A stretch of 42,219 nt of DNA, taken from positions 1-42,219 of the forward strand of contig JAFSWW010000008.1 of the NCBI GenBank assembly GCA_017444345.1. Reading direction: 5' to 3'. Under the pieces are notes generated by a model. The model was not told where the DNA came from and searched no databases. It saw nothing but the letters and a program-made list of their open reading frames with translations. How positions within the stretch are numbered: the first letter of the stretch is position 1; each line of letters begins with the position of its first letter. This DNA is from Synergistaceae bacterium. Its GTDB lineage: Bacteria; Synergistota; Synergistia; Synergistales; Aminobacteriaceae. A program made the position numbers and the translations under genes. Below, piece after piece: positions 34,456 to 42,219 of the stretch.

Positions 34456-34868
34456 TCATTTAGATTCGCACGAACACGGGAGCAAATTGCTAAAATATTC
34501 GCGTTCACCTGAAAGAACTTCATCATAAAATTTTTGTTTATTGTCAATATATTCAATCGAAAAATTTAGAGCTGCTATATTTTCCTGTAGCTGTAATTTT
34601 TTCCGTGCTAAAATTTTTTTCCTAGCTGGAATCGTTGCTGCTCCCTCACGGCATAATTTAGTATATATTCTTTCATTTCCTGAAGAGTCATTCCGCAATT
34701 TTTCAAGCAAGTTAGACTCTTAATCCATGCAATATCGCGCTCGTCAAAGATTCGCCGATTAATTTTATCGCGCTTCACGTTTGGAATTAGTCCCTCGTTG
34801 CAGTAAAATTTTAGTCCCTGATAAGTCATGCCCGTTTCTTTGCAAGCCTGCATCATTGTGTAAATCAT
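34456..34868 (-). pseudogene. MerR-family regulator, frameshifted
   Basis: The 5' part encodes a MerR helix-turn-helix: TMMQACKETGMTYQGLKFYC, then GLIPNVKRDKINRRIFDERD. It runs out of frame after QEMKEY. The other frame supplies the C-terminal dimerisation helix starting TKLCREGAATIPARKKIL. The break sits on the TATATAT at 34662-34668; removing one TA restores EMKEYTKLCREGA and a 136-aa protein of normal YyaN/AdhR-type length. It could be a true mutation, a variable site or a sequencing error. Its own promoter overlaps that of the divergent hydrolase operon. Confidence 0.85.
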
Positions 34869-34910
34869 GAAATTTTTTCGCTCCTTAATAAATAATATAT
34901 AAATATACGC

Positions 34911-34941
34911 TTGACCGATAGTATAAATCGATTGTTATTAT
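34911..34941 (+). promoter_or_regulatory. MerR-type promoter of the hydrolase-cupin operon
   Basis: TTGACC (34911-34916) and TATTAT (34936-34941) are 19 bp apart. The spacer region carries the dyad CGAT-N7-ATCG (34916-34930). This geometry implies activation by a MerR protein that untwists the spacer. The promoter lies face to face with the minus-strand promoter of the regulator gene. Confidence 0.65.
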
Positions 34942-34949
34942 TGAGTCAA
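34920..34949 (-). promoter_or_regulatory. Promoter of the MerR gene
   Basis: On the minus strand TTGACT (34949-34944) and TATACT (34925-34920) have an 18-bp spacer. The pair overlaps the plus-strand MerR-type promoter almost completely, so a regulator bound there would control both directions. Confidence 0.55.
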
Positions 34950-34972
34950 AAATTTTCAGGAGGGTTATATTC

Positions 34973-36262
34973 GTGCTTAAAAAATTTGTATTAATATTAT
35001 TGAGCTTGGCAATTCTAACAAGTTTTACCGGGTTTGCATATTCAGAACAGAAATTTTTTTCTCATCAAGTTATACCCATGAACGTAATTAATCATGAGAG
35101 CGGCAAAATTTTAAGAGGTCTGCTTTATATGCCTGAGACTGAAAAATTTTCGCGTGTTCCTTTAGTGATTGCAGCGCACGAACTTGGGAGCAATTATTCA
35201 CGGGGCTGGCCTCAATACGGCGAGGCACTTGCGAGTCTGGGAATTGCTGTATACACGTTTGATTTTGCAGGTGGAGGGCCTAAAACAAGAATGGACGGCA
35301 CACCGGGGAGTCATAGCGACGGCGACACAACAGAAATGTCAGTAATGACTGAAGTTAAAGATTTAGAATGCGTGTTAAAAGCTGCCAAGTCATGGGAATT
35401 CGTTGACTCTTCAAAAATTGCTATAATAGGCGGCTCGCAGGGCGGGGCGGTTTCTGTTATAACTGCTGCTCGTCATGCTGAAGAGATTGCGGGACTCGTT
35501 TTGCTATATCCTGCGTTAATAATTCGTGATGATTTACACAAGAAATTTGCGGAAAAAAAAGATTGCCCCCCTGTTTATAGCTATAACGGCTGGCTTGACG
35601 TGGGTCCGATTTATGTTAATGACATGTGGGACTATGATATTTACTCGGACATGCCAAAATATTCAAAGCCTGTATTAATTTTACATGGCGATAAAGATTT
35701 TATTGTCCCGATTGAGTACTCGCAAAAAGCCGCAAAAATTTATCCTGATTCAGAATTTCACGTAATTAATAACGGAGATCACGGTTTTAAGGGCGACACA
35801 TTTAATCAGGCAATGGGCTATATTAAAGCGTATTTCAGGAAAATTAATTTTTTACCGGACGGAATGAGCAAAATTATCCCGGTCGGGATTCTTAATAATA
35901 TAGCTGGAGAACATTTCACGGGGAAGAGTTTTTTATTTCCTGTATCTACGCAGCAGGCCGGAGTCTTTAACGTAACTTTTGAGCCGGGAAGCTATAACGA
36001 ATGGCACATACATCACGCGGAAAAAGGCGGCGGACAAATTTTAATTGCGATTTCAGGCCGGGGCTGGTATCAGGAAGAAGGCAAACCCGCACAAGAATTA
36101 ATGCCCGGTGATGTCGTAAATATTCCCGCAAATATTAAGCACTGGCACGGAGCAGCAAAAGACTCATGGTTTCAGCATGTTGCTATAGAAGTCCCCGGAG
36201 AAGATACAAAAACTACGTGGCATGGATTCTTATCACCTGAAGAATACTCAAAATTAAAATAG
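34973..36262 (+). CDS. Exported alpha/beta hydrolase-cupin fusion
   Basis: This 429-residue protein starts at GTG behind CAGGAGGG. The signal peptide spans about residues 1-24. An alpha/beta hydrolase domain (about 30-290) has S155 in GGSQGG, D242 in HGDKDFIVP and H270 in NNGDHGF. A C-terminal cupin (about 300-425) has metal ligands H345, H347 or H348, and H390 and/or H392 (KHWHG). The cupin resembles the type often found beside or fused to CMD domains. Fusion of an esterase to a cupin suggests two successive steps on one substrate, which is inference. Confidence 0.82.
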   Translation: MLKKFVLILLSLAILTSFTGFAYSEQKFFSHQVIPMNVINHESGKILRGLLYMPETEKFSRVPLVIAAHELGSNYSRGWPQYGEALASLGIAVYTFDFAGGGPKTRMDGTPGSHSDGDTTEMSVMTEVKDLECVLKAAKSWEFVDSSKIAIIGGSQGGAVSVITAARHAEEIAGLVLLYPALIIRDDLHKKFAEKKDCPPVYSYNGWLDVGPIYVNDMWDYDIYSDMPKYSKPVLILHGDKDFIVPIEYSQKAAKIYPDSEFHVINNGDHGFKGDTFNQAMGYIKAYFRKINFLPDGMSKIIPVGILNNIAGEHFTGKSFLFPVSTQQAGVFNVTFEPGSYNEWHIHHAEKGGGQILIAISGRGWYQEEGKPAQELMPGDVVNIPANIKHWHGAAKDSWFQHVAIEVPGEDTKTTWHGFLSPEEYSKLK

Positions 36263-36275
36263 GAGCGTGTTATTT

Positions 36276-37325
36276 ATGAAAAAATTTTTAGCAGCATTAT
36301 TATTATTATTATTTATTATGAGTGTATCAGCGTTTGCAAGTGAGCCTTTAATAATTCGCGAGCAGGGTATTTTTTCAGCTGGCGGAACAGTAACAGACCC
36401 GCTGCCGGGCGAGTTTAATATTTCTGAAAACTGGCTGGATTATTCACGAGCAGGAAACACGGCGCATGTCGATCACGCAAATGTATTTTACCAGATTCCA
36501 GACGGCAAAAATAAATCTCCGATAGTATATCTTCACGGTTATGGACAGACTCGAACGGGCTGGCAGTCAACACCTGACAGACGCGAGGGCTGGAGCGATA
36601 TTTTTTTAAGAAAGGGGCGCGCGGCATTTCTCGTTGATCAACCTAGACGCGGGGCAGCAGGTTCAACCGTCAAAATCATAACCGGAGACATGGATACTCG
36701 TGCAAACGGTACAGAATATAATCCGGGAGATCAAGCGTGGTATACTCATTTCAGAATCGGACGGGGGACTCCGAATCGTTATAAAGGGAGTCAATTTCCT
36801 GAAGGTGAGGCGGCATTAAATCAATTTTTGCGTCAAATGACTCCTAATACAGGAAATTATGACGTAGTAATTTTAGGCTCGGCATTAAGTGCTGTATTAT
36901 CCGAAGTGCGTTCTATGACTGGCAAGAAAGCTATTTATTTGACTCATTCACAGGGCGGGCGCGTGGGCTGGCAGACTGACACTGAAAATATTGCGGCGAT
37001 TGTTGCAATTGAACCGGGATTTGCTCCTGAAGTAGGCAGTGAAAACTATAAAAAATTTGTAGCTGCAAAAATTCCCATGATATTTTATTTCGGTGATTAT
37101 ATAAATAACGGCCCTAATGATATAAAGAGTACAGCATTTTGGAAAAGTGTATTAGATCAATGCCGGGATTTCGCAAAACACTACAACGAAGACGGCGGAG
37201 ATGCGACAGTTATATATCTTCCTGACGAGAAAATAACCGGAAATAGTCATTTTATGTTTCAGGAGCTGAATAATAAAGAAATAGCCGATCACATAGAAAA
37301 ATGGCTGGAGTCAAAAGGGTTGTAA
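36276..37325 (+). CDS. Exported alpha/beta hydrolase
   Basis: This 349-residue protein starts at the ATG at 36276, about 10 nt after AGGAG; an earlier GTG at 36267 is too close to that box. The signal peptide ends near SAFA. YLHGYGQTRTGWQ forms the oxyanion region, and the nucleophile elbow is LTHSQGGRVGW. The lid region around DQPRRGAAGSTVK is conserved in a subgroup of secreted hydrolases. It follows the fusion gene by 13 nt, so it belongs to the same operon. The substrate is unknown. Confidence 0.8.
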   Translation: MKKFLAALLLLLFIMSVSAFASEPLIIREQGIFSAGGTVTDPLPGEFNISENWLDYSRAGNTAHVDHANVFYQIPDGKNKSPIVYLHGYGQTRTGWQSTPDRREGWSDIFLRKGRAAFLVDQPRRGAAGSTVKIITGDMDTRANGTEYNPGDQAWYTHFRIGRGTPNRYKGSQFPEGEAALNQFLRQMTPNTGNYDVVILGSALSAVLSEVRSMTGKKAIYLTHSQGGRVGWQTDTENIAAIVAIEPGFAPEVGSENYKKFVAAKIPMIFYFGDYINNGPNDIKSTAFWKSVLDQCRDFAKHYNEDGGDATVIYLPDEKITGNSHFMFQELNNKEIADHIEKWLESKGL

Positions 37326-37335
37326 ATAATAAATC

Positions 37336-38952
37336 ATGAATAAAAAAATTTTTATGTCTGCTTTAATCATTGCGCTTAGTTTTATCGGTGTGTCGTCTGC
37401 TGAAATTATTTCAGGGCCGGACGCTGCTGTTGTCGAAATCGAGGGCGGAAAATTACAGGGCTATATCAGGAATAATATTTTTACTTATTTAGGAGTCCCT
37501 TACGCTGAAGCAGATTTATTTATGCCTCCGACTAAAATAAAAGCATGGGACGGAATCAAAATGGCTGTAACTTACGGCAATATCTCACCGCAATTAACTT
37601 CACAGCAAAATGATATGTTCCCTGCTCACTGGTACTGGCCTTTATGGACTCCGAAAAATTACACGCAGGATAATAACTGTCAAAATTTAAATATTTGGAC
37701 TCCCGGCCTCGATAACAAAAAACGTCCTGTAATGATCTGGCTTCACGGCGGAGGCTTTGAGGCTGGCTCTTCAAGCGTCGAAGATATTTATAACGGTGAA
37801 AATTTATCACGCACGGGCGATGTCGTTGTAGTGTCAGTAAATCACAGGCTTAACGTGTTAGGCTTTCTTGATTTATCGGCTTATGGACAAGAATATAAAT
37901 ACTCTGGAAATCTCGGAATTCTTGATTTAGTTGCAGCTCTTGAATGGGTGAAAAATAATATTGCTGAATTCGGCGGCGATCCAAATAATGTTACTTTATT
38001 CGGGCAGTCAGGAGGCTGCGCAAAAATTTTGACTCTTATGGCAGTTCCTGCGACTAAAAATTTATTTCACAAGGCAATCGAACAAAGCGGAGCAGCTGAA
38101 CTCATGGGAATAACTTTACCGGATCAGAAGGCTTCACGGCGAGTCGCTGAATTGACTCTTGAAAATTTAAATATTTCGCCTGAAAACATTTCGCAATTAA
38201 AAAATGTCCCATATGCTAAATTAATAGAAGCAGCAAATAAAGCAATGGCACAAGCAATTAAAGAGGGTGAGAAAATTTATTCATGGTCTCCGGTGAAGGA
38301 CGGCGATTATATTCAAGTTGACCCGGTAGAAAGCGGATTCACTGAACAAGCAAAGAATATCCCCCTATTAATAGGCTCATGCTTAAACGAATGGCAGACA
38401 GTCCCATTATTTGCGAACATGGCACGAACTCAAAGCGATAATAAAAATTTCTGGTCAGAATCGCAAATTAACGAGAAATTACTGGAGAAATACGGCGATA
38501 AATCAGACGCAATCACAAAGGCATTTATTAAAGCATATCCAAACAAGAAAAAAGCCGATGCCTTATATATTGATACATGGCTGAGGACTCGCGCATTAAA
38601 AACTATGAACATTAAAGCGTCTCAAAATGGTGCTCCTGTTTATGCTTATGTTTTCACATGGGAGACTCCGGTAATGGGAGGTTATGCAATGGCTTATCAC
38701 TGTTCGGAATTACCATTTGTGTTTAATAATATTACATTGAGCGATACAGCAACAGGGGGCGGAGAAAAGGCTCAGGCACTCGCTGAGAAAATGAGTCAAT
38801 CATGGGTAAATTTTGCTAAAACAGGTAATCCCGGCTGGGAAGCATATACACGTGAAGAGGGCGCAACAATGATATTTGATAATGAGCCTTCTTTGAGTTA
38901 TAAGCACGATGACGAATTAATGAAATTATTAACGCCTGATTATGAATACTAG
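37336..38952 (+). CDS. Exported type-B carboxylesterase
   Basis: This 538-residue carboxylesterase belongs to the COesterase/cholinesterase family. The signal peptide ends near SSAE. Hallmarks are VMIWLHGGGFEAGSS (oxyanion), FGGDPNNVTLFGQSGG (nucleophile Ser), LIGSCLNEW (catalytic Glu or neighbour) and YHCSELPFVFN (catalytic His). Family members hydrolyse carboxylic esters of many kinds. It lies 10 nt after the previous gene and overlaps the next by 11 nt. Confidence 0.9.
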   Translation: MNKKIFMSALIIALSFIGVSSAEIISGPDAAVVEIEGGKLQGYIRNNIFTYLGVPYAEADLFMPPTKIKAWDGIKMAVTYGNISPQLTSQQNDMFPAHWYWPLWTPKNYTQDNNCQNLNIWTPGLDNKKRPVMIWLHGGGFEAGSSSVEDIYNGENLSRTGDVVVVSVNHRLNVLGFLDLSAYGQEYKYSGNLGILDLVAALEWVKNNIAEFGGDPNNVTLFGQSGGCAKILTLMAVPATKNLFHKAIEQSGAAELMGITLPDQKASRRVAELTLENLNISPENISQLKNVPYAKLIEAANKAMAQAIKEGEKIYSWSPVKDGDYIQVDPVESGFTEQAKNIPLLIGSCLNEWQTVPLFANMARTQSDNKNFWSESQINEKLLEKYGDKSDAITKAFIKAYPNKKKADALYIDTWLRTRALKTMNIKASQNGAPVYAYVFTWETPVMGGYAMAYHCSELPFVFNNITLSDTATGGGEKAQALAEKMSQSWVNFAKTGNPGWEAYTREEGATMIFDNEPSLSYKHDDELMKLLTPDYEY

Positions 38953-39865
38953 AATAAAATTTATAGCTGCCTTGATTTTATGCTTGATTAATTTCAGGGC
39001 AGTTTATGCCTTTGCTTTTGATGAGAACACAAAAATTTCCGACGTGATTAATAATTCTTTATTCGGCGATTACGGGAATTTTATATTTCCGTTGAATTCA
39101 AGCTATTACGGCGGCGATACTTTAGAAAATTTGCGGCTCACATGGTATAACAATATAAAACCGGCTCGAACTGTCGAAATAATTAATTACATGTCATCAC
39201 AGGTAAAACAGGGCAATAAAATTTTTTATAGAATATATCCGGAAAATGACCCGCGCTCAAGAAATACGGGATTATTTTTCTTTAGGGGCAACAGAGGCGC
39301 AAAATTTGCAATTTGTAATGCCGGCGGAGGTTTTGTATATGTCGGGGCGATTCATGACAGCTTCCCTCATGCTCTCGAACTCTCAAAAAAAGGTTATAAC
39401 GCCTTTGCTTTAATTTACAGGCCGGGAACTGATTCAGCTTGTGAAGATTTAGCCCGCGCAATAGCATTTATTCACGAAAACGCAGAAATTTTACAGGTCA
39501 ACACAAAAAATTATTCACTCTGGGGAGGCAGTGCAGGCGCAAGAATGGCAGCATGGCTCGGAACTTACGGGACAAAATTTTTCGGTGAAAAGGAATTCCC
39601 CCGCCCTTCAGCTGTAATAATGCAGTATACAGGCCTGTCTGAAATAACAGGACACGAACCGGCGACTTATAACTGTGTAGGGACTCTTGACGGGATCGCA
39701 GATTATCGCATAATGCAGAATCGAATCAATAAAATCAAAGCTCACGGAATTAACGCAGAAATAGAAATTTTTGAGGGATTATCGCACGGATTTGGACTCG
39801 GTGAAGGGACTATTGCGGAAGGCTGGCTTGATAGAGCCGTGAATTTCTGGGAGAAGCAAAATTAA
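38942..39865 (+). CDS. Exported esterase of the alpha/beta-hydrolase 3 or BD-FAE type
   Basis: This 307-residue protein has an N-terminal signal ending near VYAFA. The nucleophile elbow is WGGSAGARMAAWLG, with an upstream oxyanion string NAGGGFVYVG and a C-terminal His in GLSHGFGLGEG. This layout is shared by acetyl-xylan and feruloyl esterases of bifunctional type and by related lipases. Its ATG lies within the previous gene, so it is translationally coupled. It closes the hydrolase operon. Confidence 0.8.
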   Translation: MNTRIKFIAALILCLINFRAVYAFAFDENTKISDVINNSLFGDYGNFIFPLNSSYYGGDTLENLRLTWYNNIKPARTVEIINYMSSQVKQGNKIFYRIYPENDPRSRNTGLFFFRGNRGAKFAICNAGGGFVYVGAIHDSFPHALELSKKGYNAFALIYRPGTDSACEDLARAIAFIHENAEILQVNTKNYSLWGGSAGARMAAWLGTYGTKFFGEKEFPRPSAVIMQYTGLSEITGHEPATYNCVGTLDGIADYRIMQNRINKIKAHGINAEIEIFEGLSHGFGLGEGTIAEGWLDRAVNFWEKQN

Positions 39866-39867
39866 AA

Positions 39868-39895
39868 ATTTTCCTGTGAACTCTTACAAGAAAAT
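39868..39895 (+). terminator. Weak hairpin between convergent esterase and comEC genes
   Basis: ATTTTC (39868-39873) pairs with GAAAAT (39890-39895), with an inner TGT/ACA. It overlaps the last codons of comEC and lacks a strong T-run, so activity is doubtful. Confidence 0.3.
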
Positions 39896-41278
39896 CATAA
39901 ACGCCGCAAAACTTCCCACTAACATGATCGCAAATATTCTCGCAACTGCAAAATCAAAATATTTACACATGAAATATATAAATGTCCCTGAGCCTACCCA
40001 AGCAATAAAAATATTATATTCAATTACTGCAGGAATCAGACTCGTTATATAATCCGCGCTTAATTCCCAGAGTTTAAATATTCCCTCGACTGCAAATAAA
40101 GGCCATAAAATATTAATCATGTTCAATAATGCACTGACTGAAGCAATTGTGAAAGCAAATGAGAAATACAAAGGCGCGAATAAATTTAATATTATACCCA
40201 CTAAAGGCACGCCCCCGAATGTATAAGCAACTTGCGGGAATGTTACGAGTGCAGCTACAGGACTTATTAAGAGCCATATAATTTTTTTGTGAGTCGCGGC
40301 CATTGCAGAAATTACCAGAGCAGACAAGACGGACAAACGCCAGCCTATATCCCAGAAATAAAGCGGCGAATATAATAGCAATAATACACCTGCAAGACTC
40401 ACGCTGTTTACTGCACTGACTGGACGGCCAAGAACTGACGCAAGCAAACCAGTTTGAATCATTAAGCCCGCACGTACTGCACTGGGAGCAGCCCCCGTTA
40501 AAAATATATACAGCCACATTAAGAATGATAATAATAAAATTTTTTGCCCGAATAATAAGCTCAAGCATAATATAAACATTCCTACGTGAAAGCCTGAGAC
40601 AGCTAATAAATGACTCGTGCCCCATTTCCTGTGAGATTTATTCAGTGAGTCGCTCCTTTCTCCGAGCCATGCAGCTTTTAAATATTTTCCGGTCAAATCA
40701 GGCGCATAAATTCCTAAGAAACGCGAGATTTTACGCCTAATAAGTGCTAGACTCAATTTTTTAGGCAATTCTTGAACGTCATATAATTTTACCCAGCCTA
40801 TAACTCCACGAGCTCCCCAGTATCTTGACTCGTCAAAATCTTTATTATTTCGTGAATGCTTAAGAGGTCTTATAGATCCGTCAAATTTTATTCTGTCGCC
40901 CGGTAAGAATTCAGCAAATTGCAGTCTCGTTATAAATCGTCCCTCGTTCACGATTTCTATTACTGCTATATAAGCTCGTCCCCATGTCCTGACTGAAATA
41001 ATTTCGCCTTGAGCATTATTTATAGATTTATTATTGATTTCAGGCGTGAAAATTCCCGCGTAAATTCTTAACGAACACAGCAGCGCAATAATCAGTCCGC
41101 AAAAAAATATCTGCCATTCTCCGGGCAAATCATTCTCATACGATAAAAACATTATAGCCGAATAAATTAACGGTACTACGAGAACAAATGCAAGACCGCC
41201 TATTTTGTCATACAGAGCAAGGCCTGACACCAAACTTGCAAGAATTCCCAGCATGGGAGCGCGTCTTAAGACTTCCAT
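39884..41278 (-). CDS. ComEC/Rec2-family DNA uptake channel, short form
   Basis: This 464-residue polytopic membrane protein has the N-terminal DUF4131-like domain (about residues 25-150) and the Competence domain, recognised by LLAVSGFHVGMFILCLSLL and TGAAPSAVRAGLMIQ. Full ComEC proteins also carry a C-terminal metallo-beta-lactamase-like nuclease domain; this one ends after the membrane domain. The gene ends 18 nt from the convergent esterase gene, leaving no room for a lost tail. It follows the comEA-like gene by 7 nt. Confidence 0.88.
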   Translation of the reverse strand: MEVLRRAPMLGILASLVSGLALYDKIGGLAFVLVVPLIYSAIMFLSYENDLPGEWQIFFCGLIIALLCSLRIYAGIFTPEINNKSINNAQGEIISVRTWGRAYIAVIEIVNEGRFITRLQFAEFLPGDRIKFDGSIRPLKHSRNNKDFDESRYWGARGVIGWVKLYDVQELPKKLSLALIRRKISRFLGIYAPDLTGKYLKAAWLGERSDSLNKSHRKWGTSHLLAVSGFHVGMFILCLSLLFGQKILLLSFLMWLYIFLTGAAPSAVRAGLMIQTGLLASVLGRPVSAVNSVSLAGVLLLLYSPLYFWDIGWRLSVLSALVISAMAATHKKIIWLLISPVAALVTFPQVAYTFGGVPLVGIILNLFAPLYFSFAFTIASVSALLNMINILWPLFAVEGIFKLWELSADYITSLIPAVIEYNIFIAWVGSGTFIYFMCKYFDFAVARIFAIMLVGSFAAFMIFL

Positions 41279-41285
41279 ATTTATA

Positions 41286-42035
41286 TTAGCGTATCAAAAT
41301 TTGATCCTTCATTTTCTTGAGCTTGGCCGGGCCTATTCCTTTAACTTGTATTAAGTCATCAGGCTTTGTGAATTTTCCGTGTGACTGCCTGTATTCTATT
41401 ATCCTTTTAGCGAGTGCAGGGCCGATACCGATTAATTTCTGCAATTCTTCAACTGAAGCATTATTTATGTCGATTAAATTATTATTATTATTATTTGCAT
41501 TATTAGCTCGTTTGCTTACTTGTGAGACTTGAACGGGCTGTAAAGAAATTATATTATTTTCCTGAACGCCGGGAATTCTTATTAATTGCTGAGGTTGTGC
41601 CGGAGTTTTTTGTGCCGCTCCCTTCTGTGCTATATGAATGTGCATTCCGTCCATTAAACGTTCAGCAAGATTTATAGATGCCCGATCAGCTTTTGAAGTA
41701 AATCCCCCTGCCGCGTCAATTGCTTGAAAGATTCGCGAGTCCTCAGAGAGTTTATAAACGCCCGGAGTCTTCACTGCTCCTGTAACGTAAATGAACCAGT
41801 CAGATTTTATATTATTATTATTTGCGGGAGGCTCTAAATTTTCAGGTTTATTATTTGCTTGAATAACTTGATTATTAATTTGCTGAGATTGAACGGGAAT
41901 TTTTTCGGGCTTACTATTATTATTATTATCATTATAAGGAATCATAAACATAGTAAGCACGCCAGCAAGCAAAAAAATTATTATGCCTGCTCCAGTTATT
42001 ATTACTTTGCGAGAGTCGAATTTATTATTATTCAT
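41286..42035 (-). CDS. ComEA-like DNA-binding competence protein
   Basis: This 249-residue protein has an N-terminal membrane anchor (about residues 12-32) and an SLBB domain (about 78-140, IYVTGAVKTPGVYKL). At the C-terminus a helix-hairpin-helix pair shows DINNASVEELQKLIGIGPAL and IQVKGIGPAKLKKM. ComEA binds incoming double-stranded DNA at the cell surface. The linkers are rich in Asn runs encoded by AAT triplet repeats, which could vary in length. A TATAAT box lies upstream at 42072. Confidence 0.92.
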   Translation of the reverse strand: MNNNKFDSRKVIITGAGIIIFLLAGVLTMFMIPYNDNNNNSKPEKIPVQSQQINNQVIQANNKPENLEPPANNNNIKSDWFIYVTGAVKTPGVYKLSEDSRIFQAIDAAGGFTSKADRASINLAERLMDGMHIHIAQKGAAQKTPAQPQQLIRIPGVQENNIISLQPVQVSQVSKRANNANNNNNNLIDINNASVEELQKLIGIGPALAKRIIEYRQSHGKFTKPDDLIQVKGIGPAKLKKMKDQILIR

Positions 42036-42071
42036 GTTTAAATATTTCTCCGGGAATAAAAATTTTTATCG

Positions 42072-42077
42072 ATTATA
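42072..42077 (-). promoter_or_regulatory. Putative -10 box of the comEA-comEC unit
   Basis: The minus strand has TATAAT preceded by TGC, an extended -10 form, with TTCTAG 16 bp further upstream as a weak -35. The comEA ATG is about 36 nt downstream. Confidence 0.45.
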
Positions 42078-42139
42078 GCATTTTATGAGAGAACTAGAAA
42101 TATATAAAATATAAAATTATTCCCCGCCGCAAAGTGAGT

Positions 42140-42158
42140 CCCTCCCACCCGCCCGCCC
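42140..42158 (-). repeat. G-quadruplex-forming C-tract array
   Basis: Five CCC runs are separated by single bases. The minus strand can form a 1-nt-loop G-quadruplex. The core matches the other three C/G-tract sites, but no flanking hairpin arms were seen. It lies upstream of the comEA promoter. Confidence 0.6.
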
Positions 42159-42219
42159 TAGATAATTTTTCCACCGCACAACGTAAAAAATTCGCGGCAA
42201 AAAATTGCATTTATACAAA

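Noticed and set aside
34456-34868. Two separate small regulatory genes instead of one MerR pseudogene
   Set aside because: Removing one TA rebuilds a continuous MerR protein with expected helices and length, so one broken gene explains both pieces better.
40113-40625. 170-codon frame inside comEC on the same strand
   Set aside because: It is rich in Cys and Ser with no domain, and the overlapping comEC frame shows clear family motifs.

Overview
The window reads as a chromosomal segment of an AT-rich, anaerobic, gut-type bacterium. The best guess is a member of Synergistota. This rests on the gene order mreB-mreC-mreD-mrdA-minC-minD-minE-rodA, followed by the TIGR03960/TIGR03936 radical-SAM pair and an RNase E/G gene, together with a LicD-type surface-decoration locus. 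A Firmicutes lineage with the same conserved order cannot be excluded from sequence alone. No tRNA, rRNA, CRISPR array, transposase or prophage gene was found.

Layout. Positions 1-7,700 hold ileS with a trailing cupin gene, a decayed MvaI/BcnI-type restriction gene beside an intact DNA methyltransferase (both minus), and the branched-chain amino-acid pair ilvC-ilvD. Positions 7,747-12,930 hold surface-glycan genes interrupted by the housekeeping pair rpmB-pepA: a FkbM-type methyltransferase carrying an in-frame G14 tract, then, after a C14 tract in the leader, an overlapping trio of LicD transferase, GDPD-like phosphodiesterase and TagD-like cytidylyltransferase. Positions 12,949-30,471 form one long minus-strand block: yhcH-like, tadA, recJ, relA/spoT, dtd, an MBL hydrolase, mreBCD, mrdA, minCDE and rodA. 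A hairpin element separates these from TIGR03960, TIGR03936 and rng. Two tiny tandem reading frames lie between TIGR03936 and rng, and every junction there uses the same 8-nt stop/start overlap.

Positions 30,735-39,865 (plus strand) start with an IMP dehydrogenase that looks like the Tritrichomonas foetus enzyme. A secreted-hydrolase island follows: a dienelactone-hydrolase-like protein, a double carboxymuconolactone-decarboxylase-fold protein, an alpha/beta hydrolase fused to a cupin, a second alpha/beta hydrolase, a type-B carboxylesterase and a third esterase. All six have N-terminal signal sequences. A MerR-family regulator gene sits inside the island but is broken by a 2-nt change in a TA run. 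Both transcription units have TTGACC boxes 19 bp from their -10 box, the classic MerR-activated promoter geometry. The window closes with comEC-like and comEA-like DNA-uptake genes on the minus strand.

Non-coding structure is unusually rich. There are four C/G-tract sites able to form very short-loop G-quadruplexes, two of them inside near-identical hairpin elements. There is also an 85-bp dispersed repeat in two copies, a duplicated terminator hairpin bracketing a 2-kb two-gene cassette, and two 14-nt homopolymer tracts that look like contingency (phase-variation) switches for surface-modification genes.
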